A program made the position numbers and the translations under genes. The notes beneath the pieces were generated by a model. That model searched no databases, had not been told where the DNA came from, and worked only from the letters and a program-made list of their open reading frames with translations. From Papaver somniferum (lineage: Eukaryota > Streptophyta > Magnoliopsida > Ranunculales > Papaveraceae), in contig NC_039363.1 in assembly GCF_003573695.1 (NCBI RefSeq), positions 154,220,406 to 154,284,405 on the forward strand: a stretch of 64,000 nt of DNA. The letters run 5' to 3'. Shown here piece after piece: positions 36,210 through 47,147 of the stretch; within the stretch, counting starts at the first letter, position 1, and each line of letters begins with the position of its first letter.

Positions 36210-36686
36210 TAATATGAGGAGCTAAACCCCATTGCTGAGGCAACAGAGGAAGCTATTTTTCCAACAAAAAGTAGTATATTTTTATTTATTTAACTATTGC
36301 AACTATTTTTATGATTATTTTCCTTGATTGAATGATTTTTGTTAAGCAATTGTTATTTCTTTTGATAGAACATACTTGGACCTAGGTTTTTGATGTTCTA
36401 TGCTTTGGGTTTACACTTGTTATTTTGGAAATCTACTTGTTGCAATATTTTAGAATCAAATTAAACGCAAAAAATTGCATAATTATAAATATTGGATTGA
36501 ATCACTTTGAACTTGGAAAATAATGGAATCTTAGCCTTAGTGTTCTTTTAATATTGATATCATCTTTGTCTGAGTTTATTTTATTTTTCAGTGAGTTTTC
36601 TATTTTAGTTTAGAATTTAATTCTTAAGGTATCCTTCACAAGTACGAGAAACGAATCCTTTTTTATCACTATCTACAACCACATCA

Positions 36687-38791
36687 GCATAGACAATTAC
36701 AAGGATATATTCTACTAACTAAAGTAAGATATCGATCTTAGAAAAGGATGTATGTGAGATATTGGCTGACTAAAGCAAGATATGACACCTTAAACAAGGA
36801 TATAACTGCCTGAAAAATTATGAATAATACTCTCTTTATTAATACAAAATCTAAAGTTGCAGCTACTGGCCATGACTAGCTAGTGATCAGAATTACCATC
36901 TAATTACAAACACGAAAGTGTAACCCACTGATTCTTGTCTAAAGAAAAACAAACAAGAAGATATTATACTTCACAGTTACTTTGGAGTTACAGAAACCAT
37001 CAAACATATGGGAAAACAAGCTAGGGTGTTGCGTACCTTTGGTGATGGTGGGAGTTTCGTTCACTTCTCTGATGTTGATGACTCTGATTTCTCCATGGAA
37101 ACTAACTGAAGAAATTCAGCTGAAGAGATACGGCCGAGGAGATTGAGCTACATATGAAGATAGATTTTAGGTCATTGAAAAATAGTACACGATACCGTTA
37201 TTTATTTGTGAGATAAACTAACAGTTGCGATCAAACTAAATGATAAGAGTAGATTAAACTTATCTTTTCAATCATTTTCAACGATTACCTCTTCAATGTT
37301 GAAATTGATCTCATCAAGTTTTCTCTTGGATTGATTAATCTTCAAAGTTGTTGATGATAACGATTTAGGTTTTCGAGTTGAATCAATTGTTTATTTGATT
37401 CTCAAATTTATGTTTGCAAATTGAAATTTCACGGAGAAGAGATTAGGTTTAGGATTTGTTCTTCGCCTGAGAGTTGTTTCAGTCATGGAAATGAAAAACT
37501 AGAAACTGAATTACGAAGAAGTAAAATCCGTGATGGATATTTCAGGCAGGGCAAAATATAAGATTTGGACTAAATTGTTTAAAAAAAAGATTAACTCGTT
37601 CAGGATTTGGCAAATTTGGACCTCCTAGTACTAGGCTTGAGTGGACAGGAATAGAGTGTCTAAAGCCCAACTAATACGGGATTAAACTCTAATTTCTACT
37701 TGAATATTTACAAAACTACGAGTAAGTGTCTCGAGGTTAGCCAGAATTGGTCTGACTTGCCAGTAAGGGAGCTTGGAAGAGTTTGGCTTCAACCACTAAT
37801 TGGGTGTGTCGCCTTCGATAACACAATGGACGCGTGGGATAAATTTATGAGCTAGCAATTTCTCAACCCTTGGATCATAAAAGCAAGCCATCTTTTCAAG
37901 GGAAACAACTGTCATAAAAAGCTTATTTGCAAAACTCTTTCACATCTACGCAGTTATAAGTTAAAAAAAAACAATGTTTACATGGGAGGATCGACCGAAT
38001 CCAACACCAACAAATAATCCTCCATTAGAGTTGCATCTTATAAATTCTTCGATAAACGAAAAACAACATATGGAAATGATAATGCCCTTAATATTAGTCC
38101 TCTAGACCCTAACCGTAACCTTTTCATTACCCTTCATAATAACGTTCCATTGAATATGTTCTGATTCAAATGAAATTCAGTCCTTACAATGTCTTATTAA
38201 TTCAATGAAGATGGATTTGATTTTACGTGGTGATATTGGTCTTGTTTAATTCTCTGAAAGATCCATGTCTAAATCCTGTGAAAATCAACTTAATTCTAAG
38301 ATGATTTTATGAAATTACAGTTTGCAAATGATCACAAAATTGAGTTCTTTTTTTCATCTTTTTTATAGGTGCGAGTTGAGATTTGGGTTTTTGATTTCCA
38401 GATTCTAAATTACAACAAAAAAATCAATTCTAAAACCATCGATTTCCTGATCCATGATTTTACATGGTACAACACAATTTTCCCCAAAAAGTTCAGAGGT
38501 GATTCGACCAACTCATCAACAATAAATCGTATCGAATAATAAATCAAAAATATAATAAAGATCAACATAAAATTATAAATCTTAGACAGTTGTAATAAAA
38601 ATGCAAGAATGACTAACCCACAATCAAGTTTTTGAATGCATAATCCAACATCCATCGATTCACTATCTTATAACTCTTTTACGCGTGACCGTGTGGGATA
38701 GCACGAACACATGGGTCCGGAAAGGCCAAATACTTCAGCCGCCACAAGATTATCCTCTTTCAACAACTGCAGTGACACTATTTCCTAATGG
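36687..38791. other. intergenic DNA between E1 and the - strand copia element
   Basis: It starts with the right copy of the E1 flank repeat (36704-36795). A possible exon-like block on the - strand near 37113-37035 (ATG at 37097, donor AAG/GTACGC) has no recognisable product. The remainder is AT-rich with no supported gene. Confidence 0.4.
36704..36795. repeat. flanking repeat, right copy
   Basis: AAGATATCGATCTTAGAAAA and GACTAAAG-AAGATATG match the 71 bp immediately left of E1. This copy has about 20 extra bases (GTATGTGAGATATTGG). Confidence 0.65.
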
Positions 38792-38794
38792 CAT

Positions 38795-39040
38795 TGTATC
38801 AATCACATAGATATTCATTTAGAATATACACTATTTCTCTTACAAAGAAGATAAACTTTTCATTACAGACACAGAACACAATGGTGGGGTATTTAGTGAC
38901 ACACTAACGTACACCACCTGACGGACTTATACACGTGAGACAACTAGCACACACGTGAGAGGGAAAAGTCAGTTTCAAACAATCTTAACATGCATTTCAG
39001 GTAGGCTTATCCTTCACCACTGATTCGGTGTCTTTATCCC
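38795..39040 (-). repeat. copia 3' LTR (left)
   Basis: Read on the + strand it begins TGTATCAATCACATAG and matches 43312-43560. On the - strand the RNase H frame runs into it past a GAGGGGGGATAAAG purine tract (about 39032-39048). Confidence 0.88.
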
Positions 39041-40679
39041 CCCTCAAGCTGAAGGGCAGTGAGCTGACATGAAGCTTGGATCTGAGCAAACTGAACCTTG
39101 GAACATGAAGACCCTTAGTGAAAATATCTGCTATCTGATCAATTGTATTGACATAAAAGACATCCAAGGCTTTAGATTGTACCAGATCCCTAATAAAATG
39201 ATAGTCCAAATGGACATGTTTCATTCTGGAGTGGAAAACTGGATTAAAATCCAATGATAAAGAGCCAATATTGTCACAAGCAAGATTTGGAACTCCAGGC
39301 AACTTCAAGTGAAGATCATTGAGAATGTAGCATATCCAGACTATTTCTGCTGCACTGTGAGCAAGAGTCATGTACTCTGCTTCTGTGCTTGATCTAGCCA
39401 CTGTGGTCTGCTTCTTTGAGGACCAAGAAATGATGTTTGGCCCTAGAAAAACACAATGCCCCCCAGTTGACCTTCTATCATCAACATTGCCAGCCCAATC
39501 TGCATCTGAGAAGCCAAGTAGAAAAGAATTGCCTTTTGTAAAGTGAATACCATAACCCAGAGTACCTTTCACATATCTCAAGATTATCTTGGAAGTAACT
39601 AGGTGAGAGGTTCTTGGATGTTGCATGCACTGACATACTAAGATGACTGCAAAGGATATCTCAGTCCTTGTCCAAGTAAGATAGTGTAATGCTCCTACCA
39701 ATGACATGTTCTCAGTTGGATTATCTAAAAGTAGACCATCATATTTAGATAATTTCTCTGAAACAGCAATAAGAGTTTTGCAGGACTTGGAACCTTCCAT
39801 ATGAAATTTGTTAAGAAGATCCACTGCATATTTTGTTTGAGATAAGAATAAGGAATCAGAATTCCTTTGAACTTCAAGATCTAAAAAGTAGTGCAATGGA
39901 CCCAAATCCTCTATTGGAAATTGCAATTGTAGCTGAGATATAACATGAAGTATAAAAGATGTTGAAGAGCCAGTGAGCATAATGTCATCAACATAGACAA
40001 GAGCAACTGTGATTTGGTCACCATCCTTATGAACAAACAATGAAGAATCTGCAACTGAGTTAACAAACTTCGGGGAAATTAAAGCAGTGCTGAGCTTCTC
40101 AAACCAGGCTCTAGGAGCTTGCTTGATTCCATAGATAGCCTTATGCAGCAAACATACATGATTAGGTTTATCAGGGTCCACAAAGCCAGGTGGTTGAGCC
40201 ATATAAACAGTCTCCTTCAAATCACCGTGAAGGAAAGCATTGCTAACATCCAGTTGGTGAATAGGCCAATTAAATTGCACTTCTATTGACAAAATAATCC
40301 TTATATTAGTTGGCTTAGCTGCATGACTGAAAGTATCTTCAAAGTCAAGACCTTGCTGTTGATGATATCCTTTGGCAACAAGTCTTGCCTTGTGTCTATC
40401 AATTCTACCATCAGGATGATATTTAATCCTGAATACCCACTTACACCTAATAATGTTCTGACTAGCTTCAGGTGGTACTAAAGACCAAGTTCCAGCATTA
40501 TGAAAAGCAGTATATTCATTTACAGAAGCAACTTTCCAGACAGCTAGTTTGTTAGCAGCAGCGATACAAGCGGGAATAGTAGATAATAAAGCAACATGCA
40601 ATGGATGTTTTGTAGCAAAGTAAGATTTTGGTTTGTATATGCCTATTTTTCCCATAGTAGTCATGTTGTGATCATTCAT
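38997..40679 (-). CDS. copia reverse transcriptase and RNase H (intact 560-residue frame)
   Basis: Motifs in order: WVFRIKYHPDGRIDRHKARLV..., QLDVSNAFLHGDL, the YVDD active site (ALVYVDDIMLTGSS), SDADWAGN (RNase H first Asp), ARSSTEAEYM (catalytic Glu region) and HVHLDYHFIRD with DIFTKGL at the end. It is the C-terminal part of a gag-pol polyprotein, so the Met at 40679 is only the first after the preceding frameshift. All catalytic residues I can check are present. It would copy element RNA in virus-like particles. It ends inside the 3' LTR. Confidence 0.93.
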   Translation of the reverse strand: MNDHNMTTMGKIGIYKPKSYFATKHPLHVALLSTIPACIAAANKLAVWKVASVNEYTAFHNAGTWSLVPPEASQNIIRCKWVFRIKYHPDGRIDRHKARLVAKGYHQQQGLDFEDTFSHAAKPTNIRIILSIEVQFNWPIHQLDVSNAFLHGDLKETVYMAQPPGFVDPDKPNHVCLLHKAIYGIKQAPRAWFEKLSTALISPKFVNSVADSSLFVHKDGDQITVALVYVDDIMLTGSSTSFILHVISQLQLQFPIEDLGPLHYFLDLEVQRNSDSLFLSQTKYAVDLLNKFHMEGSKSCKTLIAVSEKLSKYDGLLLDNPTENMSLVGALHYLTWTRTEISFAVILVCQCMQHPRTSHLVTSKIILRYVKGTLGYGIHFTKGNSFLLGFSDADWAGNVDDRRSTGGHCVFLGPNIISWSSKKQTTVARSSTEAEYMTLAHSAAEIVWICYILNDLHLKLPGVPNLACDNIGSLSLDFNPVFHSRMKHVHLDYHFIRDLVQSKALDVFYVNTIDQIADIFTKGLHVPRFSLLRSKLHVSSLPFSLRGDKDTESVVKDKPT

Positions 40680-41735
40680 AATAACAATAAGAGTAGTAGA
40701 AGAATGGAAGCAACAATAGTTGGATCAGCAGAAAGTGGCACACTAGAGGAATGATCAAAAGTTAAAGGGGAATGAGGAGATGAAGTTTCAGATGTGAGAG
40801 TTTTGGATGGAAAATATGATTCATTGAAAGAAACATGTCTTGAGATATAAATGTTACCTGAAACTGGATCAAGACACCTATAACCTTTTTGATTTAGGCT
40901 GTAGCCAAGAAAAATGCAATGTTTGCTTCTAGGTTCAAGTTTGTTTGTGGTATATGGCTTAATCCAAGGAAAGCAAGCACAAACAAAAGATTTAAGAAAG
41001 TTATAATCGGGTTGTTTATGAAATAAGACTTTAAAAGGTGTTTGAAATGAGAGAGATCTAGTAGGAACTCTATTTACAAGATAATTGGCAGTTTGAAGAG
41101 CTTCTACCCAAAAAGAAGGTGGAAGACCAGCTTGAAAAAGAAGAGTTCTTGTAATCCCTAGAAAATGTTTATGTTTAACCTCAGCTACACCATTTTGTTC
41201 TGGTGTGTGAGGACAAGTCAGTTCATGTGTAATGCCTTTTGTATCACAAAATTAAAGAATGAAGTTATTAAGGAATTCACCACTATTCTCAGTTCTTATA
41301 GTTATAACAGAGTGAGAAAGTAAGTTTTCAATTCTAGTAACAAATGTAGTGAAATCATGTTTAAAGTCTGCTTTAGATATGAGTGGAAGAAGCCAACAAT
41401 ATTTGGTAAAATTATCAACTATATTTGCATAATACAGCACACCTGAAGTAGATGCTACATGAAAAGGACCCCAAAGGTCAATATGCAATAGTTCTAGTGG
41501 CTTAGTTGCAGTATTAATAGAAAGATGAAAAGGGAGTTTCTGAGATCTTCATAATTTGCATTCAGTACAAAAGAAAGGTTTATTAGAGACATTAGTCAAT
41601 CCTATTTTGGTACATAACTTTTGAAGAGTCTGAAATGATGGATGTACAAATCTTCTATGGAGCAAAGCTGGATCACGAAAGAGTGGAGGTGAGACCATGG
41701 TAGGTTGAGCTAAATGAAATGGGATATAAGCCATT
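40680..41735 (-). pseudogene. copia integrase, broken
   Basis: On the - strand: LLHRRFVHPSFQTLQKL (GAG-pre-integrase, His of the HHCC domain), CTEC, then HIDLWGP (first catalytic Asp). IRTENSGEF follows, where the second catalytic Asp of the usual RTDN-GGEF is Glu, and EQNGVAE supplies the third, Glu. A stop after NNFIL (41252), another near 41548 and a frameshift near 40700 break it. The SFWVEAL and YSLNQKGYRC region before RT is recognisable between 41200 and 40850. Confidence 0.85.
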
Positions 41736-43061
41736 TTTATGTGGCCCTTGGAAAAGGAGCTTCCCAGATTGAAGATCCTTCACACAAAATCCATGGGAAT
41801 CAATTGTTAAAGAACAGTTATTGTATAAGGTGAATTTATGAATAGACAAAAGATTATGAGATGACTTAGGAACTATAAGAACATCTTTTAGAAAGAATGA
41901 ATGATCATTAGAAAGTCTACTTGAGTGAGCTTTATGTGTAATGCACATACCTTCTCCACTAGCAGTTTGAATCTGTTCTGAGCCATCATATGGAGTAACA
42001 TCTTGAAAATCATCCTTGTTGGAGGAAATGTGATTGTTGGCACCACTGTCTGCAATCCATTCTTCTGAATTATCAAAAATCTCAGCAGTTGCTAGCATAT
42101 CACTCAGATTAGATGGTGTACTTATGCCTTGATAAGAGAAATTTAGCCTTTGACTGCAATTTGGAGCAAGATGCTCAGGAGATAGACAAATCTGACATGG
42201 AGGTGGTTTATCATTAGTGGAATAACCTCTTTCTGAAAAGTTCTTGTTGAATATTGCTGGATTAGGATATCTACCACCTGAAAAACCAGAATAGCCTCTG
42301 CCTCTATAATTTCCTCTATTGTTATGATTGTAACTACCTCTAGTGTAATGATTGTATCCTCCGCTAGAAGCCATAAATGCCTTTGCATCAGCAGATTCTT
42401 TAGTGGTTTTGAGTCTCTCACTAACCACAATTTCTTCACTTAATAAATTTTTATGTAATTTTATACTTGTAATCGGTGGGTTTCGATGCCTCATAGAAGT
42501 AGCAAAAGGAATATAATCTGAGTTAAGAGCTTTGAGTGTAATAACAACAAGTTCTTTGTCAGAAATTATTTCACCTGCTGCAGCTAATTGATATGATAAA
42601 GACTTGATATCATTGATGAGAGAGGGAACGGATCGATCACCTTGTGTTAGCGAGAGTAATTTGGTATGAAGCTAAATTGAGTGAGTTGATGATGCTCTTG
42701 CAAAACGATCCTCAATACTAGTCCAGAGTTGATGAGAAGAAGTAGATCTGGAGAAGTAAGAAATAAGAAATAACAGAATCTGATATTGTTGAGTTAATCG
42801 ACATGATGATTGTAGAGTCTTCATCCATCCAATCTGAATAAAGAAGATTCTCAATTCCGTTTTGCTGATTACGAATGTTGGTGAATTGAGTTTGACATGG
42901 ATAAGATCCATCAAGAAATTTCATGAGTTTTGTACTTGACTATAACAGGATTCATTAGATTCCTCCTGGTGATGAAATTATCATCTTTGAGTTTGAGGTG
43001 TACAAAGTTTGTAAGTTGATTTAGGGGAGTTGAAGCAAACGAGTTTGAAGTTGGATTCTCC
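41673..43061 (-). pseudogene. copia gag and protease, broken
   Basis: The start MENPTSNSF lies at 43061-43059. The UBN2-type gag follows (LKLKDDNFITRRNLM, then SDWMDEDSTI, LWTSIEDRF), with frameshifts near 42920 and 42790 and a stop near 42672. The frame from 42494 holds a Gly/Tyr/Asn/Arg-rich stretch, a knuckle C-QI-C-LSPE-H-LAPN-C (about 42195-42150) and the protease DSGANNHIS (about 42045). Gag binds RNA; the protease would process the polyprotein. Confidence 0.88.
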
Positions 43062-43290
43062 ATTGTGGAAGAATCAACGAAGAACACAGATTAAAAAATC
43101 AAGAAGAGGAAAAGTTAATCAAGAAACTGATAAACAATGTAGCAGATTGGAGAATCTTGAATTAAATCAAACAAGATTGTAAGCAGCAAATCTTCTTGGA
43201 TTGATACAGAAGACCAGATTACTGATGAACAGATTCAAGAGATGAATCAAAAAGGATTGAAAATGGAAAAGGAGAAACCCTAACCTACGG

Positions 43291-43302
43291 TATCTGATAC
43301 CA
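43291..43302 (-). other. copia primer-binding site
   Basis: The - strand reads TGGTATCAGATA, resembling the initiator tRNA-Met type site, nine bases inside the 5' LTR. Confidence 0.75.
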
Positions 43303-43311
43303 TAATCACAT

Positions 43312-43560
43312 TGTATCAATCACATAGATATTCATTTAGAACATACACTATTTATCTTACAAAGAAGATGAACTTTTCCTTACAGACACATAACACAATG
43401 GTGGGGTATTTAATGACACACTAACGTACACCACCTGACCGACTTATACACGTGAGACATCTAACACACACGTGAGAGGGAAAAATCAGTTTCAAAACAA
43501 TCTTAACCTGCTCTGCAGGTAGGCTTATCTTTCACCACTGATTCTGTATCTTTATTTCCC
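43312..43560 (-). repeat. copia 5' LTR (right)
   Basis: Matches 38795-39040 throughout. Outer boundary uncertain by several bases because the terminal dinucleotide is not a clear TG on the - strand (GGGAAATAAAG). Confidence 0.85.
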
Positions 43561-43562
43561 AT

Positions 43563-44769
43563 CTTTGCAACCTGCGTCAACATTAACTTTGGTTGTCGTG
43601 CTTCAAGTGGTTTCCGAGGAGAGATGTTAATCATATAAATCACCTTGCAGAAGAGTATGATGGTGCTTCCCCAAACATCCCAAACTGGTTGTTAGCTTTA
43701 CGAATAACAAGTAGTGGGCATGTGCTTTGCACATCCACCACACTATTTTTACATACCTTGCATATTACTTGGTGATGCTTCGACACTATATGTTATACTC
43801 CCTTTTCAGGAAAAATTGTACTTTTATCTTTTGATTTTTGCCTAAAGAGTAAAATATCACTTTTCTTGAAACGGAGGTATTACTTTTCATCTGAAAATTA
43901 ATCGTTATTTTTTATTATATAATATTATGAATCGATCAATTTCTTTTTACAGATTTTTCCAGTTTATCCTTGAACCAACAACCATGTCTAACTTTCAAGG
44001 AAAACCACACAAAAATTTGGAGAAACATAGAAAATTTGAAAAACAAAAATTTGATATTATTATTTACGCTCGTTGCGCAGATAACTCAAAGAGCTTTCCG
44101 AATATATAAAATTCACAAAAATCCGACGTATAGTTTGAAAGATGCGAAGTTTTTAATTATTTATCTTAATTTTTATAAAAATGAAATTTTTGTAAATACA
44201 GTATTTCTGAACAATTTACATTTAGGTCCTTGTAAATATTCTTTATATCACTCCTTTAAGATCTAACGGTTGATGGATGATCCAACTGATAAGGATAGTT
44301 TGTGAAGGAAATGTGACGAAAATCTTTTTGTGACGGGAATCTTTTATAGAATATTCCTAGATCTGATGGCTAAAAATTAATGTGGGGAAATCTAACGGTT
44401 ATGAATGGTAAAGCTTTGATATTCTCTTGCTCGCATTAAAAGGAGAGGAGATAATTATGGTGAAAGTTTTTATTCCCTCGAACGAAAGTTTGTTCCTCAC
44501 TTTCTACCAACATCAGAGAAGGCAGACGCAAGAGCTGATACTCAGACCACCATTTTTAACATATAAAAGATTGAGCAACAAGGTATTTAATGTGGAAGTT
44601 GGGGAGCTCACAAACTCTAATTTCTAGGGAAGAAGCAAATAAGAATGCTTGGTCTGCAGCGGACTGAAGGAAGAAATAGTTAATTGTCTCATTAGTTAAA
44701 CAATAAAGTCTGCAAGTTTTGTCAAAATTGATAATAAATATATCAATGTTATTCGACGCTGCTATCATG
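43563..44769. other. intergenic DNA right of the copia element
   Basis: The first 150 bp may be decayed gene-like sequence that continued at 38700-38791 before the copia insertion: on the - strand the joined flanks read through the junction. Further right is AT-rich DNA with a possible MITE relic; no gene is supported. Small frames at 44427-44627 and 44556-44768 have no recognisable content. Confidence 0.35.
43796..43880. repeat. possible Stowaway-like MITE relic
   Basis: About 85 bp with loosely inverted ends (ACTCCCTTTTCAGGAAAA against ACCTCCGTTTCAAGAAAA read from the other end) and TA on each side, the shape of a Tc1/mariner-derived MITE. The similarity is imperfect and short. Confidence 0.3.
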
Positions 44770-45338
44770 TTGAAGAGGAGCCACCGGATAAAGAACTACT
44801 CTTTTGGGGGTATAACTTAGACATTCCAAAGCTTGTTCCGGTCAAAAAATGAATTCATTTGGAATGATTCCTTTGCCCTATAAATTTTATCTCAGTGTCA
44901 ATATGTTTTGTTTTTTTGTAAGCAAATGTGTCTATAAGATGATGCAAATGGTCTATAATTTGTTTTCAAATGTTACTAACATCCCTTAACTGCATTATTT
45001 TTTGAATCTCAATATGTTTCCTACGAGCTATTGCAATTTCATTAGATATATGCCCAAATTCCTTTTGATCCAATTTTTAAAAATCTCAACCATATCATTG
45101 AGCATAGCAGTAATACCACTAACAACTTTGTTCCGAGCTTCAATTGCCACCTTTATAAAGTCAAGATGGTCAAGCTAAATTTGTTCAAATTTATACACCT
45201 TATTTTTCTTCTTAAGCTATTTATGAGTCATAAACAAAATAGGTGCATGGTCAGTAGACCACCTAGGCAGATATAGCACGTCGACAGACGAGTATTCAAG
45301 AAACCATTTAGTGGAGCACATTATTCTATCAAGCCTCT
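44770..45338 (-). pseudogene. LINE ORF2 fragment (endonuclease end)
   Basis: Read on the - strand from 45337: RLDRIMCSTKWFLEY, then LPRWSTDHAPI, the conserved C-terminal block of the LINE APE endonuclease (SDH-x-P motif with Thr inserted before Asp). A decayed helical linker follows (NEIAIARRKHIEIQKIM region near 44960-45010). The fragment stops exactly where LTR A begins, so the LTR element either inserted into the LINE or joined it by rearrangement. The remaining LINE part is not found on the far side. Confidence 0.7.
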
Positions 45339-47098
45339 TGATGTGATTTTTAATTTGTTGTAGTAAATAGATTCGAACTCTAAGACTTGTGAAGATTAAA
45401 ATTAAGGATTTAATGAATAAAAGCGAGAGTTACTGGGACTAGGATTCCACCAAATTCATATCATAAGGCTCAATTATTTATTCTCAACAATTGTCGCTCA
45501 ATAAATAAAATAACGTCGACTCTTATTTTTCCTAAGTAAATTCTCAAAATATTAGTTATAAATCGTAAGCATGGGACGTCAAACATTTAAGCAAGCATGA
45601 CCCATCAAATAAAATGATAACTAATTAATTCAAATCATAATTCTATTTTAATTAGTGCAAAAGTCATATAGAAAATAAAATAAATTTACCCATGTATGAA
45701 ATTCGGATTCCTCCGTCGACCCAGTGTAGGGTCTAGCTTCTCATTATGAAAACACACTCAAAAATATAATTCATAGCTCAAATGGTGTTTTTATTGAAGA
45801 AAACTAAAAGTACAATGAATCTGCAACGTTATATTGGCGTTACAGAAGTCACCGTTATAAGAGTTGTTGCAAATTCAAAATAAGTGTGCCAAACTGACTG
45901 TTACGAGTACTGTTTATAAAAGACAGTTCTCTGCGACAGTCAATGGACGTCAAATATTCTTCTTCTTCTTTTTCTTCTCCGCAGCAGAGAAATCTGCTTT
46001 GCAACCCTCTGGTCTTCACTCCTATCACTCAATACTCTCCTGTGAGTCATAACACGCCTTTATATAGTCACACCCAAACATCTTCGTAATAAACTCTCAT
46101 ATCTTCTCATTGTAAAACCATTAACTCGGGGATATTTTCCTTCATGTTTAATATTCTCACGCGTCTGCAGCTTCGTAACTCCATTCAACACGCTGAGTCA
46201 TTATCCAAACATGTAACAGATTGATTACAACACACACAGGTCACACGCAATTACTCGCAAAATCCCGAGAATATTTCAACTATGTTTAATGAAAATCAAA
46301 ATAAATCTTCCCTGTTTGATGATTCAGCCAAGTCTTGTCGAAACAAACAACTATACCAACCCTGTTTCGTAGAAACAGACTGGTTCCAATCCAAATCCGA
46401 GATTTAGTCTCTCTCGAACTCCCCACAATCCTTCACAGAAACTTTCGGGTTATTATGACTTCCCTGTTTTCTTCGAATATGTATCCATCCCAACTGGATC
46501 GAAACCAACACATACATCATCCCTTTATAGCCCAAAAGAATAAACCCATTCAAATTCAGCCACTGAATCTCATGAAATCACGTTCAATTCTTGAATCAAA
46601 TTCTTCTAGTTCACTGCACCACTTTCCCGCCAAAAGTATTTTTATATTTTTCTTCAAATCGATCACTATAGCCAAATTCGATCCAATTCAAAGACCTTAC
46701 CAAGACTGTTTAACCAAAAGGAATATATCCATTCAATTTCAGCCATTAAGTCTCACTCGAACACCTCCAAAAGCCATACCCTAATTCTGCCACCATTTTT
46801 CTCGCTAAAATTGAAAATTCAAACGAAGAAGAAGGTTTCCCCTTATCCTGAGTGATGGAATGTGAATAGCAATAGGTTCTGAATAGTAAATAATGTGCCC
46901 TTAGTAATTGAGGTGCCCCTTATCCAACATTGAAAGTCTGAATAACATGTGTCCTCCGGGTGCAAATAACAACTTTTCGAGCTGATTTTTCCAAAATGTT
47001 TATTGCCCAAAAACACCTACAACAAGTTTATTAGTGATAAAATGAGTCACAACTAATGTATTTATAGGTGAAAATGCGTCACACTTGCGTGCTCATCA
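45339..47098 (-). repeat. LTR A (3' LTR, 1760 bp)
   Basis: On the + strand it starts TGATGTGATTTTTAATTT and ends GCGTGCTCATCA; TGATG and CATCA are the inverted ends. The adjoining polypurine tract on its right shows it is the 3' LTR of a - strand element. Frames inside it (45864-46052, 46335-46784) are not genes. There is no matching 5' copy in the window. Confidence 0.8.
46055..46067 (-). promoter_or_regulatory. LTR A TATA box
   Basis: The - strand reads CTATATAAAGGC about 1.03 kb into the LTR. A second TATA-like CTATAAATAC (near 47058-47067) lies too close to the LTR start to serve as the main box. Confidence 0.45.
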
Positions 47099-47147
47099 AA
47101 TTCCCCCACACTTATATTTTGCTAGTCCTCGGGCAAAACAGAAAATT

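Larger units (their letters stand above)
11659..36686 (+). mobile_element. E1: Ty3/gypsy retrotransposon, Athila/Tat type, with two nested insertions
   Basis: Order is 5' LTR, PBS, gag, protease, RT, RNase H, integrase, long 3' untranslated region, polypurine tract, 3' LTR, which is the Ty3/gypsy order (integrase last). Wording of the RNase H ([11 protein letters not shown]) and post-integrase region ([18 protein letters not shown]) is that of the non-chromodomain Athila/Tat branch. E2 splits gag and a CACTA-like element splits the 3' LTR; without them the element is about 10.7 kb. Many stops and frameshifts make it inactive. The five bases outside each end (TCACC left, GCATA right) do not match, so the target duplication has decayed or been lost. 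Confidence 0.92.
29530..36686 (+). repeat. E1 3' LTR, interrupted by a DNA transposon
   Basis: The LTR parts 29530 to about 30482 and about 36210-36686 together make roughly 1.43 kb and align end to end with the 5' LTR (1445 bp). At the break, GAGCAAGTGACTTATATGAGG of the 5' LTR corresponds to AGCAAGTGATTA here, then the insertion, then TAATATGAGG. Open frames inside it (such as 30142-30390) are not genes. Confidence 0.92.
38795..43560 (-). mobile_element. Ty1/copia retrotransposon with short LTRs
   Basis: On the - strand the order is 5' LTR (right), PBS, gag, protease, integrase, RT, RNase H, polypurine tract, 3' LTR (left), the Ty1/copia order. LTRs of about 247 bp differ at roughly 17-20 positions by eye. 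Total length is 4.8 kb, typical of compact copia elements. CAT occurs outside both LTRs (38792-38794 and 43560-43562), perhaps part of a decayed duplication. Stops and frameshifts in gag and integrase inactivate it; the RT-RNase H part is open. Confidence 0.92.

Noticed and set aside
38410..38655. 81-codon - strand frame
   Set aside because: AT-rich, hydrophobic by composition, no domain or neighbouring exon signals.
46335..46784. 149-codon + strand frame
   Set aside because: Lies within LTR A, antisense to the element, with no domain.
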